Shown here: positions 41,849-52,479 of the stretch, one piece after another
How positions within the stretch are numbered: the stretch's first letter is position 1
Layout: each line of letters begins with the position of its first letter
From: Gracilaria vermiculophylla
Taxonomy: Eukaryota; Rhodophyta; Florideophyceae; Gracilariales; Gracilariaceae
Length of the DNA: 64,000 nt
Assembly (NCBI GenBank): GCA_019155205.2
Contig: JAHNZQ020000049.1
Coordinates: forward strand, 1,489,369-1,553,368
Reading direction: 5' to 3'
Translations under genes and position numbers: made by a program
Notes under the pieces: model-generated
Seen by the model: the letters and a program-made list of their open reading frames with translations, nothing else
What the model was told of the DNA's origin: nothing
Database searches by the model: none

Positions 41849-42484
41849 GGTGCGCGGCGAATGGAGAGAACCGCGGGGGGGTGCATAGCCGCTAAGTACC
41901 ACGGCGGCGGCTTCGGCAGCGATGGCGCTGGGTGCGGCGCGGCGCTGCTACTCCTTTGGGGGCGGCGGTGTGTAAGGCACGCCGCGGCGCGCCGGCGCTC
42001 GGTGGCACACGCGCGCTAGATGCGCAGCGCTCGCGGGAGAGGTGGCGTGGCGGCGTGGGCGCCGCGCGCGCGCGGCGCACTGCCATTGGCCGCCGGCGCC
42101 GCGCCCTGACAGTTGGGCGTGGCGCGCCCGTTAGGGTGCGTCGCGCCACTCTGTAGTGCGCTGTAGCGCAATTACATGACGTGCCAATTGATTGCCGGCG
42201 GGAAAGGTGATAGTTGAGCTGCCATGCCTCGCAACGCCGAGCCACGCGTGCACGTGCACGCGTGGCATACGCCCCAGACCGCGCGCCGCGTCACTCGTCC
42301 GGCGTCGCGCACGGCCGATTTGCGCTCCAGACGCGCGCGCTCTGTGTGATCTCACACCCGCCACGGCAGCCCCGCCGCTCCCCCCGCGGCGCCACCGCTC
42401 GCCATCCCCGCCACTCCCCCCGCGGCGCCACCGCTCGCCATCCCCGCCACCGCCCGCACCGCCGCCGCCGCTGCCGCCGCCGCC
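41849..42484. promoter_or_regulatory. Divergent promoter, transporter and GET3-like gene
   Basis: 636 bp, very GC-rich. Contains CATTGGCCGC (inverted CCAAT box) at 42084-42093; the same 10-mer recurs upstream of eIF5. Just before the GET3 start a 43-bp block containing CCCGCGGCGCCACCGCTCG is tandemly duplicated (about 42376-42455). Confidence 0.45.
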
Positions 42485-44056
42485 ATGGAGCCGCTCTTCG
42501 TGTCCTCCTTCCATCCGGCGTTCACCAAGCGCAGCAGCCAGTTCCTCCCCGCCCCCTTGCCCACGCGTGCGCGCGCGCGCCCCCCATGCGGCGCGCCCGT
42601 CATGCTGCTCGGCATCCCGCGCGTGTTCGGCCATCGCCCCAAGCAACAGGAAATCGTCGAGACCGTGCAGCCGGCGCCCACGCCGCCGCCGCTGCCGCCT
42701 CCGGACAAGCAGGGCCCCATGCAGTGGGCCCAGGCCCACCCGTTTCAGGCCGCCGCCATCATCTCCATCTGCATCACCCTCATACGCCGCACCATCGCCG
42801 TCGTGTCGCCGCCCACCGCCGCCGCCAAGCCCATCAAGACCGCCACGCCCGCCTCCGCCTCCGCCTCCGCCTCCGCCTCGGCGTCGCCGAAGACACGCTC
42901 GCCCCCCTCGCGCTCCACCCTGCGCGCCGTGCCGCGTCGCCACGAGGCGAGCGAGGAGGCGCTAGACCTGCTGGCCAACACCGCCAGAAAGTACATCATC
43001 GTGGGCGGCAAGGGCGGCGTCGGCAAGACGTCCATGTCTGCCGCCGTGGCCACTGCGTTTGCCGATCGCGGCCAGACAACGCTCATCGTTTCTACCGACC
43101 CGGCGCACTCGCTGTCCGACGCGTTTGGGCAGAGCGTGTCGGGCGGCGACCCGGTGCCCGTCATGGGCATCGATAACCTGTACGCGCAGGAAGTGGACCC
43201 GAATTCGATGAAGGCGACGTTCAATATGATGCAGCAGATGGACGGCGCGCGCGGCATGGAGGATATGGGGCTGGAAGATCTCAACTCGCTGTTTGAAACG
43301 ATTCCGCCGGGCTTTGATGAGGCCGTGGCGCTGGTGGAGATTGTCAAGTACATTGAGGCCGACGCCGAGTACGCCAAGTTTGACCGCATTGTGTTTGACA
43401 CTGCGCCTACGGGCCACACGCTGCGACTACTGGCGCTGCCAGACTTTCTCAACGGGTTTTTCGGCAAGATGATCTCCATGAAGTCCAAGTTTGGCAACGT
43501 GATGAACCAGTTCAAGGGCATGTTTGGTGGGGGGGACGGCGGTATGGACAACTCTGTGGAAGACATGGAGGAGCTCAAGCGGTCGATGAACATGGTGCGG
43601 GAGCTGTTTCGCGACGAGCTGCAAACGGAGTTCATCGTGGCCACAATCCCCAACATGATGGCCATTGCCGAGTCGCGTCGGCTGCTGGACGAGCTCAACA
43701 AGGAGAGCATCCCGGTGCGGCACGTGTTCGTGAATCAGGTGCAGCCGGAGAACGAGCAGTGCTCTTTCTGCGCGACGCGCTTCAAGGAGCAGCGCAACAA
43801 CATGCAGCTGCTGGAGCGCGAGTTTGCGGGGCTGCAGATCGCCACGGTGCAGAGCTTCGACAAGGAGATCAAGGGCGCGGGCGCGCTGCGCGCCATGAGC
43901 GCGCAGCTGTTCCCGCAAACGGCGGAAGAGGCGAGGGCGCGCGAGGCGGACGACGGCGCGCCGCGCGACGCGCCGCGAGATGCGGCGACGCCGCCGCCGC
44001 CGCCTCCACCGCCGCCGCCGTCGGCTCCGCGCGCGAAGGCGGAGCTGGTGGAATAG
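42485..44056 (+). CDS. GET3B: Plastid-type GET3/ArsA ATPase
   Basis: 523 residues. Residues 1-150 are a long Pro/Ala/Ser-rich leader with a hydrophobic stretch at 86-100 and an (AS)n run at 123-134, likely transit peptide plus linker. The deviant Walker A motif GGKGGVGKT is at 174-182. STDPAHSLSDAF (switch 1), FDTAPTGHTLRLL (switch 2) and a CSFC zinc-type pair in the later part follow. The domain order and the long leader fit the chloroplast GET3b clade, which targets tail-anchored or other membrane proteins in plastids. The tail holds polyproline. Cytosolic GET3 is less likely because of the leader. Confidence 0.92.
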   Translation: MEPLFVSSFHPAFTKRSSQFLPAPLPTRARARPPCGAPVMLLGIPRVFGHRPKQQEIVETVQPAPTPPPLPPPDKQGPMQWAQAHPFQAAAIISICITLIRRTIAVVSPPTAAAKPIKTATPASASASASASASPKTRSPPSRSTLRAVPRRHEASEEALDLLANTARKYIIVGGKGGVGKTSMSAAVATAFADRGQTTLIVSTDPAHSLSDAFGQSVSGGDPVPVMGIDNLYAQEVDPNSMKATFNMMQQMDGARGMEDMGLEDLNSLFETIPPGFDEAVALVEIVKYIEADAEYAKFDRIVFDTAPTGHTLRLLALPDFLNGFFGKMISMKSKFGNVMNQFKGMFGGGDGGMDNSVEDMEELKRSMNMVRELFRDELQTEFIVATIPNMMAIAESRRLLDELNKESIPVRHVFVNQVQPENEQCSFCATRFKEQRNNMQLLEREFAGLQIATVQSFDKEIKGAGALRAMSAQLFPQTAEEARAREADDGAPRDAPRDAATPPPPPPPPPPSAPRAKAELVE

Positions 44057-44650
44057 CGCGTCGCCATTAAAATAAAGCTGACAGCGGTGCGTGCGCGTCG
44101 CCGTTCTGTGTCTGGGCGCGCCGCGCCGCGCCGCGCGCACTCATTGGCCGCTCGTGCCGCTGCGCGCCCGCGCACCGCTATTTAGTGGCGCCGTGCGCCA
44201 GCCGCTGCCGCTGCAGTGTCCGTCGCCCGCTCGCCCATCGCACGCTGCTCTTGTTGCTTTCTTTCCGCCCGACGAGCTTCTTCCTCCGCGCCGCCCTCCC
44301 TCCCGCCCCCAACTCCCGCCCCCCCCTCCCCCTCCCAACCCCGCCTCGCGCACCGCCTCGCGCACCGCGTCGCTCTCTCCGCGCTGCCGTCCTCCCGCTC
44401 CCGCCCCCCGTGTCTCGCCGCTCGTGTCGTCTGGCCCCCGTCGTTGACCCTTCCTCTCAGCGCGTGTTTGAGCGACTCGTGCATGTTGCTTCATACAACC
44501 ATACCTCCTGGCGCGTCTGAACGTCTCCAATCCCGGCCCCCTATCCACGCTGGATAACGCCTTGCGTTTCGCTTCTTCGCTCGCCCCCACCCTGTCTGCC
44601 CCGCTGCACCCTCGCGCCCTCAACCCGACGTTTGCCACCCTGCTTTGACC
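44057..44650. other. Promoter and leader of eIF5, 594 bp
   Basis: Strong C/T bias on the plus strand from 44,210. Inverted CCAAT box CATTGGCCGC at 44142-44151 and a weak TATA-like CTATTTAG at 44177. Confidence 0.45.
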
Positions 44651-45901
44651 ATGGACAGCATCAACATTGGAGGCGGCGATGACCAGTTCAACCGCTACAA
44701 AATGCCGCCGGTCATCGGCAAGGTCGAGGGCCGCGGCAACGGAATCAAAACGCGCATCGTCAACTGCGTGGAGGTTGCGCGCGCGCTGCACCGCCCGCCC
44801 GGCTACGTGTGCAAATTCTTCGGCTGCGAGCTGTGCGCGCAGACCAAGATCAACGACGCCGACGGCGTGTACATTGTCAACGGCTCGTTCAGCCAGTCGG
44901 TGCTGGCCGACACGCTGCAGAAGTTCATCAAGATGTTTGTGCTGTGCCAGAGCTGCACGCTGCCGGAGACCGACCTCAAGATCAAGAAGAACGGGCTCAT
45001 CACGCAGCTGTGCAACGCGTGTGGCGCGGAGGGTATGTGCGACATGACGCACAAGCTGTGTACGTTTATTGTCAACAACCCGCCGGACGGCAGGAAGAAG
45101 AAGGTGGACGGCAAGAGGGACAAGGCCGCGCGCAGGGCCGCCAAGGCGCGCAAGGCGGCCGGCGAGGGGGACGATGACGACGAGCGCAGCCGGAAGAAGG
45201 CGGCCAAGAAGGCGGCCAAGAAGGCGGCGCAGACCGACAACGTGGACGGGGAAGCAGAGTTTTCCACAGCCGATTTTGGCGCCGCGGGCGAAGAGGACGC
45301 AGACGAAGATGTGCAGTGGAGCGTGGACACGTCCAAGGAGGCGCAGGAGGCGCGTCAGAGGGAGCTCGGGGCCGCCGCGTCTATCTTGGACAGGGCACCC
45401 GTGGAGGATGAGTGGAACAGGGTGAGGAAACTGCGTGCGTACATTGATGACGGAAAGCGCGCGAGCAAGGTGATCACCAAGGCGGAGAAAATCTTTGGCA
45501 TGGACGGGACGATTCAGGGTATTGTGAAAGCGGCCGTGGTGGACGAAGCGCTGTCGGCGGTGCCGAGCAGTGTGTGCGACCGTGCGTTTGCCGTGCTGAA
45601 GGAGATTGGGACGCCGATGCCGGTGGAGGCTCAGGAGGCGCTTCTGGACTACTTTAGCTGGGCGGCGGTGCACGACAATAGGATGATTCCGATGTTCCCA
45701 CACATTCTGAAACTGGGCTATGATGAGGACCTTGTGGAGGAGGAGGTGATCTTGACGTGGTTCAAGAAGGATGAGGTGAAAGATGAGGTGAAGGACGCCG
45801 TGCGCGAATTTGTGCACTGGCTGGAGAGCGCGGAGGAAGAGGGCAGCGACGACGATGACGACGATGAGGAGGAGGACAGCACTGAGGGCAGTGAGGAGTA
45901 G
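44651..45901 (+). CDS. EIF5: Translation initiation factor eIF5
   Basis: 416 residues. The N-terminal domain (1-150) has the eIF5/eIF2-beta fold with a C4 zinc finger, CQSC and CNAC separated by 18 residues. The near-N-terminal Arg of NRYKMP lies where the GAP arginine finger of eIF5 is found. A charged Lys/Ala/Asp linker follows. The C-terminal W2/MIF4G-type HEAT domain ends WFKKDEVKDEVK to FVHWLESAEEE and an acidic tail, which bind eIF2-beta and eIF3c. It stimulates GTP hydrolysis on eIF2 at start-codon recognition. Length and order match other eukaryotes. Its stop codon lies 88 bp from that of the convergent TRM13 gene. Confidence 0.96.
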   Translation: MDSINIGGGDDQFNRYKMPPVIGKVEGRGNGIKTRIVNCVEVARALHRPPGYVCKFFGCELCAQTKINDADGVYIVNGSFSQSVLADTLQKFIKMFVLCQSCTLPETDLKIKKNGLITQLCNACGAEGMCDMTHKLCTFIVNNPPDGRKKKVDGKRDKAARRAAKARKAAGEGDDDDERSRKKAAKKAAKKAAQTDNVDGEAEFSTADFGAAGEEDADEDVQWSVDTSKEAQEARQRELGAAASILDRAPVEDEWNRVRKLRAYIDDGKRASKVITKAEKIFGMDGTIQGIVKAAVVDEALSAVPSSVCDRAFAVLKEIGTPMPVEAQEALLDYFSWAAVHDNRMIPMFPHILKLGYDEDLVEEEVILTWFKKDEVKDEVKDAVREFVHWLESAEEEGSDDDDDDEEEDSTEGSEE

Positions 45902-45989
45902 CTTGCTGGCTGCTCTGATGACGGCGGTTTATGTTAGTACTTGCACTTTTTCAAGTGGTGATGAAGTGATTGTGATGTGTGATTAAAAA

Positions 45990-46281
45990 TTATATTTTTG
46001 CCTTGCTGTTTGTTGGGTGACAGTGCTGGAGCGGGGGGCGCGCATGACCGCTGTGCGCTGGTGGCACACACGGGCGCAGTTGGGAATGGGGCAGTGGGCA
46101 TGGCGTTTCGGGCGGTTGACGTGGTAGTGCGGCGGAGACGGTAGGCTGCGCCGGTTGCAGCGGCGACAGCGGCGGCGACAGCGGCGGCGACAGCGGCGGC
46201 GACAGCGGCGGCGACAGCGGCGGCGGCGACGACAGCTGAGGCGATGGCGACTGCTGTGGCGACGTGTGCGGCGACTGCTGT

Positions 46282-46314
<33 letters not shown>

Positions 46315-47651
46315 AACGGCGACGGCGACGGCGACTGCTGTGGCGACGTGTGCGGCGACTGCTGTGGCGACGGCGTGGGCGACGACTGCGGCGACGGGTG
46401 CGGCGACGGATGGTATGTGGCGACGATGCAGTTGTTCTCGGGGCTGTGGGTGGTGTAGGTGCAGAGGTGCGCGCGCCAGCCGTTGGCGTTGAGCCATTGG
46501 ACGCGGGCGTTGTCGAGGGCGAGGCGCGCGGCGAGGCCGGCTTGGTGCGGAGGGCGCGCGGGGTCAAGGCCGAGAGCGGCGGTGCGGCAGAGGTGGGCGT
46601 AGAGCGCGAGCGAGGCGCGGCGGCGCCACCAGCGGCCCATGTGCGTGGAGGCGGAGCACAGGGCACGGCAGCAGCAGGCGAGCGCGACGGTGACGCGCGG
46701 GCGGCGCGGCGAGCGCGCCAGGCGCGTGGCGGCGAAGAGCGCCAGGTCGGTGGCGTCGCCGCACGCGTGCTTGGCGACGAGCAGCACGTCGCGCGCGCGC
46801 GCGGCGGCCGGCACGCGGCGCAGGTCGACGTGCGCCAGGTCGGCGCGCACGCGCGCGAAGGAGGCGACGAGCGCGGCCGCGCTCCACGCGCGCAGCGTGC
46901 GGTCGGCGCGGCGGCGCGGCGCGCGCCGGTCCACCACCACCACGTGCGGCGCGCGCGCGCGCAGGCGCAGCGCGTGCGCCGCTAGCAGCGCCGTGTACGC
47001 GCGCCCGGCGCCCACCTCGAGCACCAGCGGCGCGCGCGCGCCGCGCGGCGTGCCGTGCGCGCGCAGCGCCAGCGCCACCAGCCGCGCGCTCTGCTCGAAG
47101 TGGCGCGGCTGCAGCCGCAGCGAGCTGTCGCGCGCGTCGCCCCACAGCCGCCGCAGCTGCGCCGCCTCCGGCAGCGCCGCGTCGCCGTCGCGCGCCGCGC
47201 TCAGCAGCTGCAGCGCCGCCAGCCGCGCCAGCGGCAGCTCCCCGCGCCGCGGCTCGCCGCCGCCGTCCGTGGCGGTGGCGGCGTCCGTGGCAGCGGCGGC
47301 GGCGCCATCGGCGGCGGCGGCGCCATCGGCGGCGGCGGCGGGAGGCGGCGTCGGCGATGAGGGGCGGTTGATGTCGGCGCAGTACCACGGCGCCTGCGCG
47401 TCGGCGGCGGCGCGGCGCGCGGCGGGGCAGCGGCGCAGGTGCGCGCGCAGCGCTTCGGGGCGCACGCGCGTGCCGCACGCGGGGCACGGAGGGCGGTCCG
47501 GCTGGTGCGCCCCGCAGAACGTCGCGCCGGCGCGCGTCGGCAGCGCGCACGCCTTTGCGCCGCGTCCGCCGCGGAACGCGCACGACCCCGCCACCGCCGC
47601 CGCCATCGCCGCCATCGCCGTCGTCGCCGCCATCGCCGTCGTCGCCGCCAT
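45990..47651 (-). CDS. TRM13: tRNA 2'-O-methyltransferase TRM13
   Basis: Start set at the first ATG of an (ATG-GCG)-rich run; others lie at 47633, 47615 and 47606. The CCCH zinc finger is C24-x10-C35-x10-C46-x2-H49. A CHHC-like finger follows (C56/C59, H71, C75), then the conserved [10 protein letters not shown]. The methyltransferase domain has [29 protein letters not shown] and [16 protein letters not shown]13 methylates the 2'-hydroxyl of residue 4 in the acceptor stem of some tRNAs. In most homologues the last motif reads CCHH; here it is CCCR. The C-terminal 120 residues are an added Ser/Pro/Gln repeat encoded by a 12-bp repeat. Confidence 0.88.
46155..46420. repeat. 12-bp and 6-bp repeats inside TRM13 tail
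   Basis: About five tandem units of GGCGGCGACAGC (46165-46230) and then runs of GACGGC and CTGCTGTGGCGACG units to about 46400. All periods are multiples of three, so the TRM13 frame stays open and gives repeated SP, SPQQ and LSPP peptides. Confidence 0.85.
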
Positions 47652-48178
47652 CGCCACTGTCGCCGTACACTGCGCTCCGCGCGCGCCCTCGTGGCGCCAC
47701 GACCGCCACCACCCCACCTTCCGCGCTGTCCACGTGACCCTCTCCACATCCCACGTCACGCACGTGGCATTCACCCCCACGTGCACGCGCTGGCCACGAC
47801 AGTCGCGTTGGCCACGCTGGAAGTAGTGGCCGCGCTGGCCACGACGGGCGTGCACAAGTGGGGCAAGCGCGTACTGTACACGCGGCGCGCGCGCACGCGC
47901 GGCGCGTTGCGCTTGGCGCGTGTTGTGCGCTGCGCGCTGCCGCCGCACGCCGCCGCGCCACTGGCGCGCCGCCGCTGCGTCGCTGGTGCCGCCCCGCGCG
48001 CGCGCCACCGCGCGCTAAATCCCGTGCCGCGTCGCGCGCGGCGCACGCGCTGCGCCTCCACGCCCCTCAGCCCATTTATCTATCGCCGGCCTCCCCTCCC
48101 TCTGCGCCCTCTTGTCTCGCCCGCGCAGCCCTCTTCCCCGCCCGCCCCCCCCCTTGCCCATCTCCTTCGCCCGCCGCC
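47652..48178. promoter_or_regulatory. Divergent promoter, TRM13 and PPR gene
   Basis: 527 bp, GC-rich. The open frame of the PPR gene extends back through it only from non-ATG codons. Confidence 0.4.
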
Positions 48179-50446
48179 ATGTTCCCGCCGCGCCCCGCCC
48201 ACCCCGCCTTCCTGCCGCCGCCCGCCCTCGTGCGCAGCCATGCCGCCGCGCAACCCGCCGCGCAGCCGCCGTCGCGCGCCGCCTTTCCCACCGCCGCCCG
48301 CGCCCTAGACCGCGCCGTCGCCGCCGCCTGGGGCGCCCCCGTCACCCTGCAGCCCGTCCAGTCCATCTGGGCGAACACCGGCGTCTGGACCGCAGACGAC
48401 CCCAAGCGCCGTCGCCGCGATGCTCGTACCGTTCCGCCCGCCGACTCCGTTTTGTGTCCCACCGTCGAGCACTCCACCGCGCCCCCGCCCTGTCGCTCTC
48501 CGCCTTCCGCCCCCGTCTCCGCCGCCCCTGCTGCGTCGGCCGCGCTTTCGCCTGTGTGCCCCGCACCCGCGTCCATGTCCTCGTTTGCTCCGCTGCAGCG
48601 CCCGCCTGCGCCTGGCGCCGCGCCCGTCTCCGCCGTCGCCGCCGCCGCCGCCGCCGCCGCCGCAGCTGCTGCCGCCGCGTCCCATGCGCCCAACTCCGAT
48701 TCACAAGTTGTGCGCCAGCTGGAGAACTGTCTGCGACGCCGCAAGATTGACCGCGCCCGCGACATCCTCTTTGAGAATGCCCAGCGCCGCGTCTTCCGCA
48801 CGCGCCACTACAACTCCCTGTTGGACGCCCTCGTCAAGGCCAACCGCCTGCACGACGCCGAGATGCTCTTTGCCGAGTTTGACCGCAACGGTCTCGTCAG
48901 AGACGTCGCCTCGTACTCCATCATGATTTGCGCCTACGGCAAGAGCGGCCGTGTGGCGCAGGCCGAAAAGTGCATGAACCGCATGCGCGCACAGCATGTG
49001 CAGCCCAATGCCTTCTCGTACTCCGCCTTGATTGAGGCCTTTGGTCGTGTGGGCAACTTGCAGAAGGCTGAGGCTGCCCTGCGCCACATGATGAACGACG
49101 GTGTGCAGCCAAATGTCGTCGCGTATAACGCCCTCATGAAGGTTTACGTCAAACGCGGCCGCAAGGCCGACGCCTTCCGTCTCCTGGAAGAGATGGAGAG
49201 CCTCGGACGCAAGCCGGACGTCATCACCTACGGCACGCTCATCGACGCGTGCGCCAAGACTCGTGACGTTGACCGCGCTTTTCAGGTGTTTCACCGCTTG
49301 CAGCGCAACAACATTCAGCCCAACCGAGTGTGCTACGCCTCGCTCATAGACGCGTGCTCCAAGGCCAGGCAGCCGCATCGCGCCTTTCAGGTGCTCGCCA
49401 GTATGAAGGCCAACAAGATTCATCCGGACATTTTTGCCTACAATGCTTTGATCGATGCCTGTGGCAGGGTGAAGCTTGTGGAACGCGCTTTTGACGTGTA
49501 TCAGGAGATTTTACAGTCTGGTCTGCGCCCGGACAAGGTTACGTTCAACGCCTTGATTTCCGCCTGTGGCCGAGCGCGTGATTTATCAAGAGCGTTTGAG
49601 GCGCTGGAGTCTATGACCAATACGTTCAACTACACGCCTGACCGTCATACGTACAACTCGTTGATTGATGCTTGTGGAAAGTCGGAGCGACTGGACAAGG
49701 CATTTGATGTCTTCAATCGAATGGTCGCTTCGGGAATCAAACCTTGCGCTGTATCGTACAACGCGCTCATTGATGCATGTGGGCGCACCAAGAATCTGGA
49801 ACTGGCATATAAGCTTTCCAACCAGATGCGCAGTGAAAATATTAAGCCGGATGTCTACACTTTAAACACTCTGGTCGCTGTGTGCGGTCGCTGCGGTGAC
49901 ATTGATCGGTCGTTCACTGTGTTATCGGAACTGCGTGAGTTTGGAGTGCGACCTGATGAGGTGACGTACAACACGCTTATAGACGCTCTTGGCAGACAAG
50001 GTGAGCTTTCTAGGGCGTGGTCTGTGCTGGAAGAAATGATTGCCATGGGCGTTCGACCCACTCGCGTCACATTCAACGCTTTCGCGTGTGCATGTGCCAA
50101 GACAAGAGATGGGCAGCTTGCGTTACAGCTGTACGGGGTTATGAAGAGTCAGCGCGTGGACCCGGATCCGGTTTCGTATTCGGCGCTCATTGACGCTTGC
50201 TGTCGTAGCTCTATGGCTATGGAGTCGATTCCAATTTACGATGAGATGAAGGACCGAAGGGTTGACACATGGGAGAATGTGGGCGTCACGCTTACTGCTT
50301 CGTGCTTTAATAGCGGCAGTTTTCGAAGTGCCTACCAAGTTTTCATGACGCTTACGCCTAAGGCGCAATGCAGGGTGGAGGAGCGAATTCGGTCAGCTAT
50401 ATGCAACCTTCCCGTGGGGTCAGGGGGGGTGCCCGTGTTGGCTTAA
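48179..50446 (+). CDS. P-class pentatricopeptide repeat protein, 14 repeats
   Basis: 755 residues from the ATG at 48179. The first 180 are Pro/Ala-rich and Arg-containing, with an 18-residue alanine tract; they include an organelle-targeting sequence. From about 190 to 740 there are 14 contiguous 35-residue PPR motifs, recognisable by xYNxLIDACGR at helix A and by KPDVVTYN-like junctions. There is no E, DYW or SMR domain. P-class proteins bind organellar RNA and stabilise or process it. The regular LIDACGR pattern recalls the green-lineage rbcL factor MRL1, but that is only a resemblance. The target RNA is unknown. Confidence 0.92.
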   Translation: MFPPRPAHPAFLPPPALVRSHAAAQPAAQPPSRAAFPTAARALDRAVAAAWGAPVTLQPVQSIWANTGVWTADDPKRRRRDARTVPPADSVLCPTVEHSTAPPPCRSPPSAPVSAAPAASAALSPVCPAPASMSSFAPLQRPPAPGAAPVSAVAAAAAAAAAAAAAASHAPNSDSQVVRQLENCLRRRKIDRARDILFENAQRRVFRTRHYNSLLDALVKANRLHDAEMLFAEFDRNGLVRDVASYSIMICAYGKSGRVAQAEKCMNRMRAQHVQPNAFSYSALIEAFGRVGNLQKAEAALRHMMNDGVQPNVVAYNALMKVYVKRGRKADAFRLLEEMESLGRKPDVITYGTLIDACAKTRDVDRAFQVFHRLQRNNIQPNRVCYASLIDACSKARQPHRAFQVLASMKANKIHPDIFAYNALIDACGRVKLVERAFDVYQEILQSGLRPDKVTFNALISACGRARDLSRAFEALESMTNTFNYTPDRHTYNSLIDACGKSERLDKAFDVFNRMVASGIKPCAVSYNALIDACGRTKNLELAYKLSNQMRSENIKPDVYTLNTLVAVCGRCGDIDRSFTVLSELREFGVRPDEVTYNTLIDALGRQGELSRAWSVLEEMIAMGVRPTRVTFNAFACACAKTRDGQLALQLYGVMKSQRVDPDPVSYSALIDACCRSSMAMESIPIYDEMKDRRVDTWENVGVTLTASCFNSGSFRSAYQVFMTLTPKAQCRVEERIRSAICNLPVGSGGVPVLA

Positions 50447-52479
50447 ACAAGTTTTGGTGTTGGTGAGATTTGAGCCAGCGTATCTGGCTGGTTGAGGATC
50501 TTTTTTGTTGCTATTCTTTCTTTCTTGTACTTGTATACTATATACTACTACTAGAGATTGTTACCATGTGCTTGTGGCAGTGCTTGTTTCTTCGCACTGC
50601 CTTCGAAATCTTGTTCTATTGACAGTAAAAAGTTGGTTCTATATTTGTCGTCTACATTGAGATGGGCTAATTGTGGGTGGGACTGGGGGCGAAGTGGCGT
50701 GTGGCTGATAAACTGATCATTGCTTGCTTCGATGCTGCAGATCAAGGCTCCGTGCTTCACACTGCGCAGCTCCTGCAATGGCCGTGAATTGCACTGGCCG
50801 TGTGTTCACTGAGGGCGCGCGAAGTGCAGTCTCGATACGATCGGTTGCGTGGGGGAACAAGCAAGGGTGACTTGTTCGCGTGTGTAGTGTTTGGCCTTTT
50901 GCACTGTTTCACGCTCCCCCCGGCGCCCAACGGGCGTGTAACAGAGATGCATTGAGCATCCTCGGGCGGTGAGTTGTAGGGTTTGCGCGATTACGCTAAC
51001 AGCTGGCGTTGCAGTCACGTGAGAACACGGCCGTTCGCGCCGGCGCGGGCCGCTTTGCAACGCGCGCGTGCGGCGCGCCGAATTGCGTGTCGCCAAGCAA
51101 GCGCGTGCGGCGCGGCCCCATGTGCGGGCGCGGCCCCCTGTGCGGGCGCGCCGCCTGCGGGCCGCGCCGCCGCCCGCGCGCCGACGCGAGCGTTTGAGTG
51201 GTGGGGGCGCGCAACGTTGCGCGCGCCCTCTCGCCTGCGCGAGTGCTGCGCGGACGTGGAGCGCCCGGCGGCGCGGCGCTTGCACGCTGCGCGGCCGCTG
51301 CGCGCTGCGCGGCCGCTGCGCGCTGCGCGCTGCGCGCTGCGCGCCCCGCCCCGCCCTGCCCGTCGCTCCGCTGGCGACGAGCGCTTGCGGCGGTTGGCGC
51401 GGTTTCCGAGTGTCCGCGCCTTGCCGCAGTGGTGGCATTGGTCACAGCATGCGCATGTGCACGACGAGCGCGTCCATGATGCTGTACGTTGTTTGCCTGC
51501 GGAGATGACGTCCTTCCGTGCCAGCTCATCACGTTGGGCGCCTGCACCTCAAGTTGACGGCCCGTCAGCGTAGTGAGCTGCGGCCCATTGCACCTGTGCA
51601 GCGGCTCATGCCCCGCCGTTGTTTTGGTCGCGAGAATCGCGCACCCTCTCGTATGCGTTCTCGGTGAGCGCGCGACTTGAACATTAAAGTACGCCGTTGT
51701 CGAACATCCTGCCATTTTGCATCAGTCATCGCACATGGTACCAATGTTATGTTCCACCCGAGCAATCAACAGCAAATGGCTCGCATGTGGAAGCTCATCA
51801 TTGGATGGTGACGAATCTGGCCAGCAGCAGATTGACTTCTACGTAATGATGCGAGGAGTCTTTGCGCTCACTTGCCAACTTTTAAACCAAACGTCAAGGA
51901 AATGCACGTCCCTCCCCCAAGCTTATTTGTACATTAGGTACGTTTTGTCGACAAATTGGTGTGTTTTTGACCAACAGCCTCCTTGACCCCATGATGTACG
52001 TTAAAGTACGTATGTAGTATACGTTGGTTTTTTCGTTTACTAGAGTCCTCCTCAACTTCGTGTCTTCATTTGTTATGTGTTATGATTCAACTATATTATT
52101 GTATTATGAATGAACTGGCCCGGCCATTTCTTCCTGCCAAAGCGCAAACCTGCCTTGTTTGTTTGACTCAATTGATGTGCAGTTCGATGTTCTCGATATG
52201 ACCCGGTTTTCTACAATTCTATGCATGACTTGTTGATTTCCTATTTTCTAATCTCCCTCTCTCTCTCTCTCTCCCTGTTGTGGGTGTGGATGTCTAATTT
52301 TTTTTACTATTCTACAATTTGCTATCCTTCGCTTCATTTCTCAGCTCTGAGATTCACATCACAACGCTACATGACCTCAATGCTGACGCAGTTTGCCACA
52401 CCCGGCAAAATTACGACTAGTACAATGTAAGCAAGTTGACCAATACGAAAAGCAACTCTCATAACCATCCTCAGCATGG
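50447..52479. other. Intergenic, 2.0 kb
   Basis: The left part is mixed. 50,980-51,430 is extremely GC-rich, with GCGCTGCGCGGCCGCTGCGC-type repeats around 51,285-51,340. From 51,700 it becomes AT-rich and includes a (CT)n run at 52253-52275. Overlapping open frames in the GC block are composition artefacts. No gene or RNA recognised. Confidence 0.5.

Noticed and set aside
50806..51438. Overlapping 140-240 codon frames on both strands
   Set aside because: GC-rich, Arg/Ala/Pro-only translations in both directions without motif or suitable start.
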